This document shows positions 1-8,371 of a stretch of DNA of 64,000 nt, one piece after another. Origin of the DNA: Salinicola corii (lineage in GTDB: Bacteria; Pseudomonadota; Gammaproteobacteria; Pseudomonadales; Halomonadaceae); assembly GCF_008298015.1 (NCBI RefSeq), contig NZ_VTPX01000001.1, positions 310,001 to 374,000 on the forward strand, written 5' to 3'. A program made the position numbers and the translations under genes. Under the pieces are notes generated by a model. That model was given only the letters and a program-made list of their open reading frames with translations. It ran no database searches and was not told the DNA's origin. How positions within the stretch are numbered: position 1 is the first letter of the stretch; every line of letters starts with the position of its first letter.

Positions 1-79
1 AGGCGCGGCGCACACTCTCTGCCCAATCGGCCATTCGGTCCTCCGCCTGCAGGGATGCGTCGTCAATGTTGCAACGCTC

Positions 80-842
80 GTGAATATCGAAACTCTCTTG
101 AATTTCGAAACGATTTTTATCATCGCCTTTGCCTACCTGGTTGCGGCCTTCGTCAAGGGCGCCACTGGCCTCGGCTTCTCGACCTCCGCGCTGCCCATCC
201 TGGCGCTGGGCCTGGGTCTGAAGTCGGGGATGCCGCTGGTGATCATCCCTTCGCTGGTCAGCAATCTCATCGTGATGCGGCAGGCGGGGCACTTCGGCGA
301 GACGCTGCGACGCTTCTGGCCGATGTTCCTCGCGACCGTTCCCGGCCTGCTGCTCGGCCTCGCCGTGCTGGATCTCATCGATAGTCTCGTGGCCGGGGCA
401 ATACTCGGCGTCGTGCTGATCGTCTACGGGGCGTTCACGCTGTTTCGGCCCGGGACGGCCGCTATCGGATCGGTTGGGGCGCAAGCTGGCACCGGTCTCG
501 GGGTTCCTGACGGGACTGGTGAACGGCACGACCGGATCGCAGGTGATGCCGATTCTGCCATTCCTGCTGGCGCTGCGGCTCGATCCGAAGCGGTTCATTC
601 AGGCGATCAATATCTCCTTTACGCTGTCGAGCCTGATCATGGCGCTGGGGCTGGCGAAGCTTGGTCTGATGACGGCGGATTCGATCTGGATTTCGCTGGC
701 GGGGCTGGTGCCGGTCTATCTCGGCACCCGGCTTGGCGGGGCCGTGCGCCAGCGGATGGGCGCCGAGTCCTTCCGCAAGGTGGTTCTCATGATGCTGATC
801 GTCTTCGGCGTGGTGCTGGTGGGCAAGACCGCGCTGGCGTAG
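80..842 (+). pseudogene. TauE/SafE-family permease, frameshifted
   Basis: This encodes a TauE/SafE-family inner-membrane permease (sulfite, sulfonate or related organic anion export) that is split by a frameshift. The N-terminal half reads in frame from a GTG at 80 and shows hydrophobic helices and the family segment FVKGATGLGF. The C-terminal half continues in another frame from about 456 to the stop at 842, with GLVNGTTGSQVMP and further helices. Removing one base from the CCCGGG run near 449-454 joins them cleanly (…FRPGRPLSDRLGRK…). No strong ribosome-binding site precedes 80, and the frame is open to the window edge. Either a decayed gene or a one-base sequencing error; the family is clear, the substrate unknown. 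Confidence 0.75.
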
Positions 843-965
843 TCGGAGCCGTGCGGTCCGGCGGGCGAATGTCCAGGATCGAGCGCCAGCGTGGCCTGTC
901 GTCTCGTTCCCGGCGGTGCGAACCGGACTGCTCTCGCGAGGCCTCCTGGGCGTGAAACCCGCGGC

Positions 966-1006
966 GCAAAAAGGCTGCCGCCGCCGAGTGTATCGGCGGC
1001 GGCAGC
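966..1006 (-). terminator. Rho-independent terminator of the isochorismatase-like gene
   Basis: A perfect 14-bp G+C-rich stem (974-987 with 993-1006, loop of 5) lies 18 bases past the stop of the minus-strand gene. On that strand it is followed by a run of five T, the classic intrinsic terminator layout. The plus-strand permease gene ends about 130 bases away from the other side. Confidence 0.8.
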
Positions 1007-1023
1007 GTGGTTGCGGTGCTCGG

Positions 1024-1647
1024 CTAGTTTTTCAGCGTCGCATCGCGGCTCTGGATCAGGTTCGAGTAGTGGGGCAGGTGATTGGCGAGAATGCCGCCGA
1101 AGCCCTCGATGTCGTTACGCCAGTCGCGATGCAGTTCGCCGGCGACCGAGAACCAGTTCATCAACTGCACGCCGGCCTGGGACATGCGATCCCACGCAGC
1201 GTCGCGCACGGTCGTGTTGAAGGTGCCGGAGGCATCGGTGACGACGAACACCTCGTAGCCCGCCTCGCGCGCGGCCAGGGCCGGGAAGGCGACGCAGACA
1301 TCGGTGACCACGCCGGCGATCAACAGCTGTTTCCTGCCGGTCTCCTTGACGGCCTGGACGAACTCTTCGTTGTCCCAGGCGTTGATCTGGCCGGGGCGGG
1401 CGATATAGGGCGCATCGGGGAACTTCGCCTTCAGCTCCGGCACCAGCGGGCCGTTGGGGCCGTCCTCGAAGCTGGTGGTCAGGATCGTCGGCAGGTCGAA
1501 GAACTCGGCGATGTCGGCAAGCGCCATCACGTTGTTCTTGAACTCGTCGGGGCCGAAGTCGCGAACCAGCGATAGCAGTCCGGCCTGATGATCGATCATC
1601 AGCACGGTGACATCGTCCTTGTCGAGTCTCTGGTAGGAATAGGCCAT
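1024..1647 (-). CDS. Isochorismatase-like cysteine hydrolase (YcaC type)
   Basis: A 207-residue cysteine hydrolase of the isochorismatase superfamily. The catalytic triad is visible: Asp in VLMIDHQ near residue 18, Lys/Arg region around the middle, and Cys in VVTDVCVAFPAL near residue 115. Length and the WDNEEF segment resemble the YcaC subgroup, whose physiological substrates are poorly known. Two ATGs are adjacent (1650 and 1647); I take 1647 because AAGGAG is then 7 bases away. The gene follows the pirin gene in the same direction with an 88-base gap and faces its own terminator, so the two may be one unit under the divergent LysR regulator at 2735. Confidence 0.85.
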   Translation of the reverse strand: MAYSYQRLDKDDVTVLMIDHQAGLLSLVRDFGPDEFKNNVMALADIAEFFDLPTILTTSFEDGPNGPLVPELKAKFPDAPYIARPGQINAWDNEEFVQAVKETGRKQLLIAGVVTDVCVAFPALAAREAGYEVFVVTDASGTFNTTVRDAAWDRMSQAGVQLMNWFSVAGELHRDWRNDIEGFGGILANHLPHYSNLIQSRDATLKN

Positions 1648-1735
1648 CATCCATCTCCTTCTATTGTTGAAGAGGCGGGATATCGACGTCGATATCCCGC
1701 GGGTCGTCGGGCGTTGCCGAGAACGCCCGAATCCT

Positions 1736-2602
1736 TCACGCCGTGGTGCCGAACTCTCCGGCCTGGAACTGGCGCATCGAGTCTTCGATCTCCTCGCGCG
1801 TGTTCATGACGAACGGCCCGTAGCCGACGACGGGTTCGTCGATCGGTTCCCCGGTCAGCACCAGCAGCTTGGCGTCGTTGTTGGCCTCGACCGCGATCTC
1901 GCTGCCTTCCCGCGCGAACAGGGCGAGCTCGGCGTCCCGGGCGATCTTGGTGCCATTGAGCTGCACGGTGCCGCTGAGCACGACGATCATCGTGGTGTGG
2001 CCTTCCGGCACGCCGAGCGTTGTGAAGCCGCCCCGGTTCAGGCGCAGGTCCCAGACGTTGATCGGGCTGAACGTCCGTGCCGGGCCGCTCGTTCCGGTAA
2101 ATTCCCCGGCGATCACCGCCAGATGCCCGGCGCCTTCGGCCAGTTCGAGACGGGGGATCTCGGCGGCCTTCAACGACTGGTAAGCCGGGGGCGCCGATTT
2201 GTTCGCGGCCGCCAGGTTCACCCACAGCTGAACGACTTCGAAACGCCCGCCGCGCTCGGTGAAGGCAGGGGAGTGGAACTCCTCGTGGACGATGCCGCTG
2301 CCGGCCGTCATCCATTGCACGTCCCCCGGTCCGATGACGCCGCCGTTGCCGGTGGAATCCCGGTGCTCGACTTCGCCGTCGTAGACGATGGTCACCGTCT
2401 CGAAGCCGCGATGGGGGTGTGCGCCGACGCCGCGTGGCTTGACCGCTGGCTTGAACTCTTTCGGCCCGGCGTAATCGAGCATCAGAAACGGCGTGACGTG
2501 ATGCGCACCCAGGCGGTCGTAGGTGAACAGCGAGCGCACGGGGAAGCCGTTGCCGACCCAGTGGGCCCGAGGCGCGGAATAAATACCCGTGATGTCTTTC
2601 AT
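1736..2602 (-). CDS. Pirin family protein
   Basis: A 288-residue bicupin of the pirin family. Pirins bind a metal through an N-terminal cupin; some act as quercetin dioxygenases and others as redox sensors. The metal-ligand signature is present (GVGAHPHRGFETVTIVYDGE, then VQWMTAGSGIVHEEF), with the second cupin ending in GYGPFVMNT. The start is set by AAGGAG 6 bases before ATG at 2602, so a longer open frame reaching 2719 is not used. Divergent to the LysR gene at 2735 with about 130 bases between, a common LysR-pirin-hydrolase arrangement suggesting control by that regulator. Confidence 0.9.
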   Translation of the reverse strand: MKDITGIYSAPRAHWVGNGFPVRSLFTYDRLGAHHVTPFLMLDYAGPKEFKPAVKPRGVGAHPHRGFETVTIVYDGEVEHRDSTGNGGVIGPGDVQWMTAGSGIVHEEFHSPAFTERGGRFEVVQLWVNLAAANKSAPPAYQSLKAAEIPRLELAEGAGHLAVIAGEFTGTSGPARTFSPINVWDLRLNRGGFTTLGVPEGHTTMIVVLSGTVQLNGTKIARDAELALFAREGSEIAVEANNDAKLLVLTGEPIDEPVVGYGPFVMNTREEIEDSMRQFQAGEFGTTA

Positions 2603-2734
2603 TGTGATCTCCTTCGCCGGTCGTTCGGCGTCCCGTGTTGAAGGAATGCGTCGATGAGCTGATTGTACGGATAGGACATCGGCTCGATTAGCGGGGTAAA
2701 ATCCAACGCAGCGTCTCACTCATGGAACGATCAC

Positions 2735-3685
2735 ATGCAGGATCTCAACGATCTCTACTACTTCGTCCAGGTGGTCGAACACGGCGGCTTCGCGCCGGCG
2801 AGCCGGGCGATCGGGGTGCCAAAGTCCAAGCTGAGCCGGCGTGTGGCCGAGCTCGAGACCCGTATCGGTGTGCGCCTGATCCATCGCACGACGCGCAGCC
2901 TGGCCGTCACCGACCTCGGGCGGGCGTACTACGAGCATTGCGCCGCCATGGTGGTGGAAGCCGAGGCGGCCCAGGAGACCATCGACCGCTCGATCGCCGA
3001 GCCCCAGGGACTGGTACGGATGAGCTGCCCGCCGGGCCTGCTCTGCTTTATCGTGGGGGATCTGCTCACCGCGTTCATGGCGAGGCATCCGCTGGTCAGG
3101 GTCGAGCTCGAGGCCAGCGGCCGGCGTGTGGATGTGGTCCGGGAGGGGTTCGATCTGGCCATTCGAGTGAGATTTCCGCCCATCGAGGACAGCGATCTCA
3201 GCCAGCGCCTGCTCTCGCGCAGCCCGCAGCGTCTGATGGCGTCGCCCGCGCTGTTCGAGCGTTTCGCCCGGCCGAGCGTGCCGGGGGATCTCCACGGCTT
3301 GCCGTCGCTCGACTGGGAACGGCCGGGCACGGGCCATACCTGGTGCCTTGAAGGGCCGGAAGGGGTGAGCTCGTTGATCGATCATCGCCCGCGACTGGTG
3401 ACCGACGACATGGTGACCTTGCGCCGCGCGGCCCTGGCGGGCCTTGGGATCGTGCAACTGCCGATGCTGGTGGCGGGGCCGGATATCGCCGAGGGGAGTC
3501 TGGTGGACGTTCTACCGGACTGGGTACCCCGCGACGGCGTGGTCCAGGCGGTGTTCCCGTCGCGGCGTGGCTTGTTGCCCGCCGTGCGTTCGCTGATCGA
3601 CTTTCTTGCCGACAGCTTTGGCCAGGAAGATTTCACCACGCAGATTCATCCGCTGGGGCAACCCGGGCAGGAAGCCGGGCGGTGA
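2735..3685 (+). CDS. LysR-family transcriptional regulator
   Basis: A 316-residue LysR-type regulator. The N-terminal winged helix-turn-helix (about residues 1-60, GGFAPASRAIGVPKSKLSRR) is followed by a periplasmic-binding-protein-like effector domain with the marker RVRFPPIEDSDLSQR in the AaeR/DsdC-like group. It is divergent from the pirin gene and reads away from it, so it probably controls the pirin-hydrolase unit and itself. The effector is unknown. Confidence 0.9.
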   Translation: MQDLNDLYYFVQVVEHGGFAPASRAIGVPKSKLSRRVAELETRIGVRLIHRTTRSLAVTDLGRAYYEHCAAMVVEAEAAQETIDRSIAEPQGLVRMSCPPGLLCFIVGDLLTAFMARHPLVRVELEASGRRVDVVREGFDLAIRVRFPPIEDSDLSQRLLSRSPQRLMASPALFERFARPSVPGDLHGLPSLDWERPGTGHTWCLEGPEGVSSLIDHRPRLVTDDMVTLRRAALAGLGIVQLPMLVAGPDIAEGSLVDVLPDWVPRDGVVQAVFPSRRGLLPAVRSLIDFLADSFGQEDFTTQIHPLGQPGQEAGR

Positions 3686-3810
3686 CTCATCTCGTCGTCG
3701 GGCGCGCCACGCGTCGGACTGTCAGCCTCCGGTGCGCGGCGCGCGTTCCTGCCTTCAGGCCCGGTCTGAAAATTGGCCAGGTTCATCGGCCCTTTGTCGT
3801 CCTGGTTCCT

Positions 3811-4653
3811 TCAGCGCTTCAGGAACTCGATGACTAGACGGGCGATCTCCTCCGGCCGATCCTCGGGCGAAAAGTGGCCGCACTCCTCGAGGACGCTGAG
3901 ATCCGACCCCGGTATGTCGGCGTGCAGGCGATGGGCGTAATCGACGCTCTGCCAGGCATCGTGCGCGCCCCAGATCAGCTTGACCGGAATTCGCCCGAGC
4001 TCCGGCAGACGGGCGGCAACCTCCATGGTGTGCTTCGGGTCGTAGTGGCGTATCTGATGCTGGAACAAGCTGGCCTGGCCGATGGGCCCGCTGATGAAGT
4101 CGAGGTAGGTCTCGAGCGCGGACGACTCGAGACGCTGCGGGTCATGGACCGCCGTCAGTAGCCATTCCCTGAAATGCGCGCGATGTTCGCTGTCGGGAAC
4201 CTTGATCAGTCGCTCCAGCCCCGAGGCCATCTGCTGGCGGGTTCTGGGCGACGGATAGCTGTCGTAGCTGACGACATCGATCAGCGTCAGCGACTGCAAC
4301 CGGCGTGGGTGAAACACGCCGAGGCGTTGGGCGATGCCCCCGCCGAAATCGTGGGCCACGATGTGTGCCGTCTCCAGCCCCCAGTGGTCCATCAAGGCTT
4401 CCAGTACCGGGACCTGGGCCGAGATCGAGGTGTCGACCGATGGATCCCGAGGCCGCTCGGAGTGGCCGTAACCCAGCAGGTCGAAGAGATGGACGCGATA
4501 GCCGGCCCCGACCAGCCTGGGCACCACGTTGCGCCAGATGAGAGAGGAGGAGGGCGTGCCGTGCAGCAACACGATGGGCTCGCCCTGACCGTAGACGCCG
4601 TGGGCGATACGCTTGCCATCGATCAATACATTGTCGGTCGCGATCGGATTCAT
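3811..4653 (-). CDS. Alpha/beta hydrolase, epoxide hydrolase/haloalkane dehalogenase-like
   Basis: A 280-residue alpha/beta-fold hydrolase. The oxyanion motif is VLLHGTPSSSLIWR. The nucleophile elbow reads AHDFGGGIA, so the nucleophile is Asp rather than Ser, as in epoxide hydrolases and haloalkane or fluoroacetate dehalogenases. The charge-relay acid lies in WGAHDAWQ and the catalytic His in EECGHFSPEDRPEE. The start at 4653 follows GGAACC weakly; an upstream in-frame extension to 4713 adds a non-conserved 20 residues and is not used. It is divergent from a LysR regulator at 4801. The substrate cannot be told from sequence. Confidence 0.85.
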   Translation of the reverse strand: MNPIATDNVLIDGKRIAHGVYGQGEPIVLLHGTPSSSLIWRNVVPRLVGAGYRVHLFDLLGYGHSERPRDPSVDTSISAQVPVLEALMDHWGLETAHIVAHDFGGGIAQRLGVFHPRRLQSLTLIDVVSYDSYPSPRTRQQMASGLERLIKVPDSEHRAHFREWLLTAVHDPQRLESSALETYLDFISGPIGQASLFQHQIRHYDPKHTMEVAARLPELGRIPVKLIWGAHDAWQSVDYAHRLHADIPGSDLSVLEECGHFSPEDRPEEIARLVIEFLKR

Positions 4654-4703
4654 GGTTCGGTTCCGCGTTGAGTGGATGTCGATGAGCTTGCGAAAGTTTC
4701 CCG

Positions 4704-4750
4704 CATGACACAAATGAGGTTTATGATGGATTCAATCTAATTTTGTCATG
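4704..4750. promoter_or_regulatory. Inverted repeat between hydrolase and LysR genes
   Basis: The divergent intergenic region contains CATGACA at 4704-4710 and its exact complement TGTCATG at 4744-4750, with an A+T-rich stretch between. The two half-sites are 40 bases apart centre to centre, about four helical turns, and could bind the LysR regulator encoded at 4801 as two contacts. Assigned by position only. Confidence 0.4.
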
Positions 4751-4800
4751 AAATGGGTCGTGTCCCCGTTGACGCAGCCCGAAGGTCGAGGAGCAAACGA

Positions 4801-5670
4801 GTGAGTGCGAGGCTGGAGCTCGGAGCGCTACAGGCGCTGGCAGCGATCGTGGAGACTGGTGGAATCACTCGGGCTGCGCAGTCATTGGCACTGTCTCAGT
4901 CGGCGATCTCGCACAAGATTCGCCGGCTGGAAACGGCGCTCGGCTGTGAGCTGCTGACCCGGCGCAGCGGGGCGAGGTTGTTGACGTCGGAGGGCGAGAA
5001 ACTACTGGGCTATGCGCGGCGCATTCTGGATCTTCACGACGAGGCGGTCTCCTGCCTGGGGACCGAGCCGCTGCGCGGAAGGATTCGGCTCGGCGTGACC
5101 GAGGATACGACCAGCGGCGGCGTGGCCCGTATCCTCGGGCGGTTCGCCCGTCGGCATCCGGACGTCTCGGTGCGGACCCACGTTGGCCAGAGCCTCTCCC
5201 TCGAGGGGCAGCTCGACCGTGGCGAGATCGACGTCGGCTTCATGCAGGTGTTCGAGCATCGTCAGCGAGTGTCCGATACCGTCGTCGCCAGGGAGCCGCT
5301 GCATTGGGTGAAATCACGGGACTTCGATCTGGACATGAGCCGTTCGATACCGTTCGTCGCCTTCGACGACGACTGCTTCTACCGTCAGTGGGCGATGGAG
5401 GCGGGGCAGTCGCTCTCCCCGGGCCTGAATACCGTCATGACCTGTGCGAGCGTCGCCGGCGTGAAGTCGGCGGTACTCTCGGGGCTGGGCGTGACGCTAT
5501 TGAATCGCCGCCATGTGACGCCGGAGATGGAGGTGATGCAGGCGCCGTTTCCCGAGCCGCCGCCGATCGTCTATCTCCTCCGGACCGGGCGACAGCGTCA
5601 TTCCAGTGCGGTTCGCGGTCTGGTCGGCGCGATAACCGAGGAGGTGGAAACGCCCCCGATGCCGGCGTGA
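4801..5670 (+). CDS. LysR-family transcriptional regulator
   Basis: A 289-residue LysR-type regulator with an N-terminal helix-turn-helix (GGITRAAQSLALSQSAISHK) and a substrate-binding-like C-terminal domain. I place the start at the GTG at 4801 because GAGGAG lies 8 bases before it; the in-frame ATG at 4753 has no ribosome-binding site and would add a 16-residue basic tail not typical of the family. It is divergent from the Asp-nucleophile hydrolase gene and is its likely regulator. Confidence 0.85.
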   Translation: MSARLELGALQALAAIVETGGITRAAQSLALSQSAISHKIRRLETALGCELLTRRSGARLLTSEGEKLLGYARRILDLHDEAVSCLGTEPLRGRIRLGVTEDTTSGGVARILGRFARRHPDVSVRTHVGQSLSLEGQLDRGEIDVGFMQVFEHRQRVSDTVVAREPLHWVKSRDFDLDMSRSIPFVAFDDDCFYRQWAMEAGQSLSPGLNTVMTCASVAGVKSAVLSGLGVTLLNRRHVTPEMEVMQAPFPEPPPIVYLLRTGRQRHSSAVRGLVGAITEEVETPPMPA

Positions 5671-5952
5671 GATCGTCATCGCTGGCGATGGCCGACGTCT
5701 GGCGGTGTGTCGCGATCCGCAGGAAAATGAGGACGTTAGGCCGAGATGACAAGATTTTCGTCTTACGACCAACGCACCTGTTGACTATCGGGCGACGACG
5801 GCGCAGACTGCGTCCAGTTGGTTAGCAAGTCGCATATTGTCAGTTGCACTCGAATCATTCGGTAGCCTGGTTATATCCCCTTGTTTTACCCACTACATCG
5901 GGTAGCACCCGGCAATCGCAATTACGCGCTAAGCGCATAAGGAATTCGGAAC

Positions 5953-6156
5953 ATGGCAACTGGCACAGTTAAGTGGTTCAACGACACCAAAGGCTTTGGC
6001 TTCATTTCTCCGGCAGACGGTGGCGACGATCTGTTCGCACACTTCTCCGAGATCCAGGCCGACGGCTTCAAGTCTCTGCAGGACGGTCAGGAAGTTTCTT
6101 TCGACGTCACTCAGGGCAAGAAAGGTCTTCAGGCTGCTAACATCAAGCCGCTCTAA
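5953..6156 (+). CDS. Cold-shock protein, CspA family
   Basis: A 67-residue single cold-shock domain, an RNA chaperone that binds single-stranded nucleic acid. Both RNA-binding motifs are intact: RNP1-like [11 protein letters not shown] and RNP2-like [14 protein letters not shown] sits 10 bases before the ATG. About 280 bases without a gene precede it, consistent with the long untranslated leader that often makes csp mRNAs temperature-responsive, though I cannot fold it reliably. A strong terminator follows at 6200, so it is monocistronic. Confidence 0.95.
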   Translation: MATGTVKWFNDTKGFGFISPADGGDDLFAHFSEIQADGFKSLQDGQEVSFDVTQGKKGLQAANIKPL

Positions 6157-6199
6157 GACTTTCGGTAGATCCATCGCCTTAGCGCGATAGAGATTCCAG

Positions 6200-6234
6200 C
6201 ACCAAGGCCCGCTAGCGCGGGCCTTGGTGTTTTT
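6200..6234 (+). terminator. Rho-independent terminator of the csp gene
   Basis: A perfect 13-bp stem (6200-6212 with 6217-6229, loop TAGC) is followed at once by TTTTT. It lies 44 bases past the cold-shock stop codon. Confidence 0.9.
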
Positions 6235-6309
6235 GTGTTTGCAGAAAAGTGAATGTGGGACCGAAACGTCTCGTAGATACCATTGCTCCGGACTGCTCAG
6301 GAGGTCTTC

Positions 6310-6777
6310 GTGCCCAATCCCAGCTACCCAGCGGGCCCCCGAGTCAATCATGTTGGTTTCAGCGTACGTTGCCTGGAATCGACGATACGGTTCTGGTGCG
6401 AGTGTTTCGGTGCCACGCTGGTTCGCCAAGGCGAGATGTCCGGCCCGTTTCTCTCCCATGTGACCGGTGCGCCAGATACAACCGTGAAAATGGCCATCGT
6501 CGAAATCGATGGTTTTCCTGTCGAGCTGCTGGAGTATGCGCTCGAAGCCGAGGCTCCGCGCGGCGGCGGTTACAGCCAGGGAGTCGCTCATCTCGCGTTC
6601 GATGTCGACGACATCGAGGCCACTCTCGGCAGTGTCAGTCTTCACGGCTGGCAGGCGCAGGGCGAGGTTCAGACCATACCGGCAGGCGAGAAGAAAGGAA
6701 CGAAGGTGATGTATATCGTCGGGCCGGATGGTTGCGTCGTCGAGTTGATGCAGCCACCAAGAGAATTCGCCGAGTGA
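6310..6777 (+). CDS. VOC (glyoxalase/dioxygenase-fold) family protein
   Basis: A 155-residue single-unit vicinal-oxygen-chelate protein. The beta-alpha-beta-beta-beta repeats are recognisable: VNHVGFSVRCLESTIRFWCECFGAT begins the first module, AHLAFDVDDIEATL the second, and it ends with the typical YIVGPDGCVVELMQP. His, Glu and Glu metal ligands are at the expected places, so a metal-dependent lyase or isomerase activity is possible. GTG at 6310 is preceded by AGGAGG at optimal spacing. Its stop overlaps the start of the GFA gene by one base, so the two are translationally coupled. Confidence 0.85.
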   Translation: MPNPSYPAGPRVNHVGFSVRCLESTIRFWCECFGATLVRQGEMSGPFLSHVTGAPDTTVKMAIVEIDGFPVELLEYALEAEAPRGGGYSQGVAHLAFDVDDIEATLGSVSLHGWQAQGEVQTIPAGEKKGTKVMYIVGPDGCVVELMQPPREFAE

Positions 6778-7112
6778 TGAAGCTACAGTGCGACTGCGGT
6801 AACGTCAGGCTCTCCGCCCCCGAGCCGGCGCAGGTGACTTGCTGCAATTGCGGAATCTGCCGACGTTACATGGCGCTTTGGGGCTATTTTCGCCCTGGTG
6901 AGGTAGAGATCATCACTGGGACGGCGGGCAGGGAGTCGTATCAGCGTGGTGACCGGGAGATCGAGTTCCTGCGGTGCGCCGCGTGCGGTTGTGTGACGCA
7001 TTACCAGACGCTGGCGGGCGACCCTGACCCCATCGTGGCGGTCAATTTCCGCATGGCGGAAACGCTGCCCCAAGGCGTGACGACGCGCCACGTCGATAAC
7101 GCGACGCGTTGA
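6777..7112 (+). CDS. GFA (glutathione-dependent formaldehyde-activating-like) protein
   Basis: A 111-residue zinc-binding protein of the GFA/CENP-V family. Cysteine pairs that ligate zinc are visible: CDCGNVRL near the N-terminus, CCNCGICRR, and CAACGCVTHY. Members include glutathione-dependent formaldehyde-activating enzyme, but most are of unknown function. The ATG overlaps the VOC gene's stop (TGATG). The pairing of a VOC protein with a GFA protein hints at detoxification of a small aldehyde or thiol adduct; that is inference. Confidence 0.85.
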   Translation: MKLQCDCGNVRLSAPEPAQVTCCNCGICRRYMALWGYFRPGEVEIITGTAGRESYQRGDREIEFLRCAACGCVTHYQTLAGDPDPIVAVNFRMAETLPQGVTTRHVDNATR

Positions 7113-7196
7113 AGGGAGCGTGAGCCAGCTCCGGCTGGGCGTCTCGGTCGCTGGTGCGGCCGAGACGTGCTCTGCTCGGTGGGGCGGTTTTCCGAT

Positions 7197-7460
7197 TCAG
7201 CTCTGGCGACGCGATGTCACGCTGCCGAAGCGGCGCTTGAACTGGGCGGCACGGCCTTCGGTGCCGACCTCGCGCTGCTTGCCGGTGTAGAATGGGTGGG
7301 ATGCCGAGGAGATATCGAGGTGTACGAGGGGGTAGGTGTTGCCATCCTCCCACTCGATGGTCTCGTCGGAGGTCATGGTCGAGCCAATCTTGAAATACTG
7401 GTTGACGCTGGTGTCGTGGAAGATCACCTGACGATATTCGGGGTGGATGCCGGCTTTCAT
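7197..7460 (-). CDS. rpmE2: 50S ribosomal protein L31 type B (zinc-independent)
   Basis: An 87-residue type B L31, the paralogue that lacks the zinc-binding CxxC of the primary L31 and replaces it during zinc starvation. The sequence begins [18 protein letters not shown] and carries the family segment [12 protein letters not shown]; no cysteine is present. A 23-bp palindrome resembling a Zur operator lies 20 bases upstream. A perfect 8-bp stem near 7140-7167 just past the stop could end the transcript, though it lacks a T tract. Confidence 0.95.
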   Translation of the reverse strand: MKAGIHPEYRQVIFHDTSVNQYFKIGSTMTSDETIEWEDGNTYPLVHLDISSASHPFYTGKQREVGTEGRAAQFKRRFGSVTSRRQS

Positions 7461-7479
7461 GGAATTCTCCGTTCGGTTG

Positions 7480-7502
7480 ATTTTGTAATGTTATTACATT
7501 TC
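7480..7502 (-). promoter_or_regulatory. Candidate Zur operator upstream of rpmE2
   Basis: The palindrome TGTAATgttATTACA is embedded in a 23-base element that, read on the minus strand, starts GAAATGTAAT and ends ATTACAAAAT. Its length, centre and outer bases agree with the enterobacterial Zur box (GAAATGTTAT-N3-ATAACATTTC), differing mainly in the inner T/A. It lies 20-42 bases upstream of the rpmE2 start, where it would overlap the promoter. Also within reach of the divergent gene at 7618. Confidence 0.7.
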
Positions 7503-7617
7503 TTGTTTGTGGGGCAATCGTCCGCGTCATGGGGACGCATCGCCCGCCACGCCTGTGCGAACCGTGGCGGGATCCGCTATCATCGCGTTTTCCCAGTCGG
7601 CCAGATAGCCTCTCTCC

Positions 7618-7923
7618 ATGCATAATCTCTACATCCCCGTCGCCGCCATCCTGCTGGCGTTCGCCGTCATCTTTGGTGGGCAGGCCTTGTCGGATAGCCA
7701 GGTCGACGACGACATCAAGTCCCTGATCGCTCGGCAACTGGGCGGAGACGACGAGATCGAGCTGCAGGCGATGAGAGAGATTCAGAAGGGGTACGGCGTG
7801 TGCGGCGAGTATCGTGTGGCCGGCCCGGACCACGCCTTCTCGCCGTTCTACTACAGCAAGGTCAACGAGCGCGTGACGCTGGGCGCCGAATCCGAGCGGT
7901 ATCGGCGCCACTGCGGCAACTGA
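7618..7923 (+). CDS. Small exported or membrane-anchored protein, unknown
   Basis: A 101-residue protein I do not recognise. Residues 5-25 (YIPVAAILLAFAVIFGGQAL) form a signal peptide or single anchor; the rest is acidic then basic and has two cysteines (VCGEY and RHCGN) that could form a disulfide outside the cytoplasm. The second half (FSPFYYSKVNERVTLG) is compact and conserved-looking. It is divergent from rpmE2 and shares the intergenic region with the putative Zur box. Confidence 0.6.
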   Translation: MHNLYIPVAAILLAFAVIFGGQALSDSQVDDDIKSLIARQLGGDDEIELQAMREIQKGYGVCGEYRVAGPDHAFSPFYYSKVNERVTLGAESERYRRHCGN

Positions 7924-7932
7924 ACGGCAGAT

Positions 7933-8211
7933 TCAAATCTGCTGAAAGCGCTCGATGCGTTCCCGGATGGCGTTCTCGGGGCCGATGAGATCCAGCAGGT
8001 CCGATTCGGTCAGGCCGATATGCTGATGACCTCGAGCGATCGAGGTGTAGTTTTCCCCCTCCCGAATCGCCTCTTCGACCAGTAGTGAAAGCTCCTTGCG
8101 ATCATCAAGCGAGGCGGGGTCGTAGCTCTGTCGCGCACGTTGAAACTGGTTGGCTTGTTCCCTGCGACAGCGCTGCAGCAGACTCTCGGTGATGAACGGT
8201 GTGCTTTTCAT
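7933..8211 (-). CDS. Hypothetical protein, 92 residues
   Basis: A short, charged, helix-rich soluble protein without membrane segments. It begins MKSTPFITESLLQRCRREQANQ and ends with RERIERFQQI. I do not recognise a family. It converges on the small exported-protein gene with 9 bases between stops. Codon usage agrees with neighbours, which supports it being real. Confidence 0.55.
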   Translation of the reverse strand: MKSTPFITESLLQRCRREQANQFQRARQSYDPASLDDRKELSLLVEEAIREGENYTSIARGHQHIGLTESDLLDLIGPENAIRERIERFQQI

Positions 8212-8371
8212 GGACCTTACCCTATCGGCGGTGAAGTTCTCTTGAGATTAGAACCGATTCGAAGGCTGTCACCATTGGCATTTTGGTGTAGATCCTCCTG
8301 GCACACTCTTCCGCCGGATTTGGCTAGACTGATTTCATAGTCCATCGGTTTCGGGGCATAGGGGAGGCGTC

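Noticed and set aside
6249-6776. Extending the GFA gene upstream to 6249
   Set aside because: The upstream part is a shadow of the VOC gene; the ATG at 6777 overlapping the VOC stop gives the conserved GFA N-terminus.
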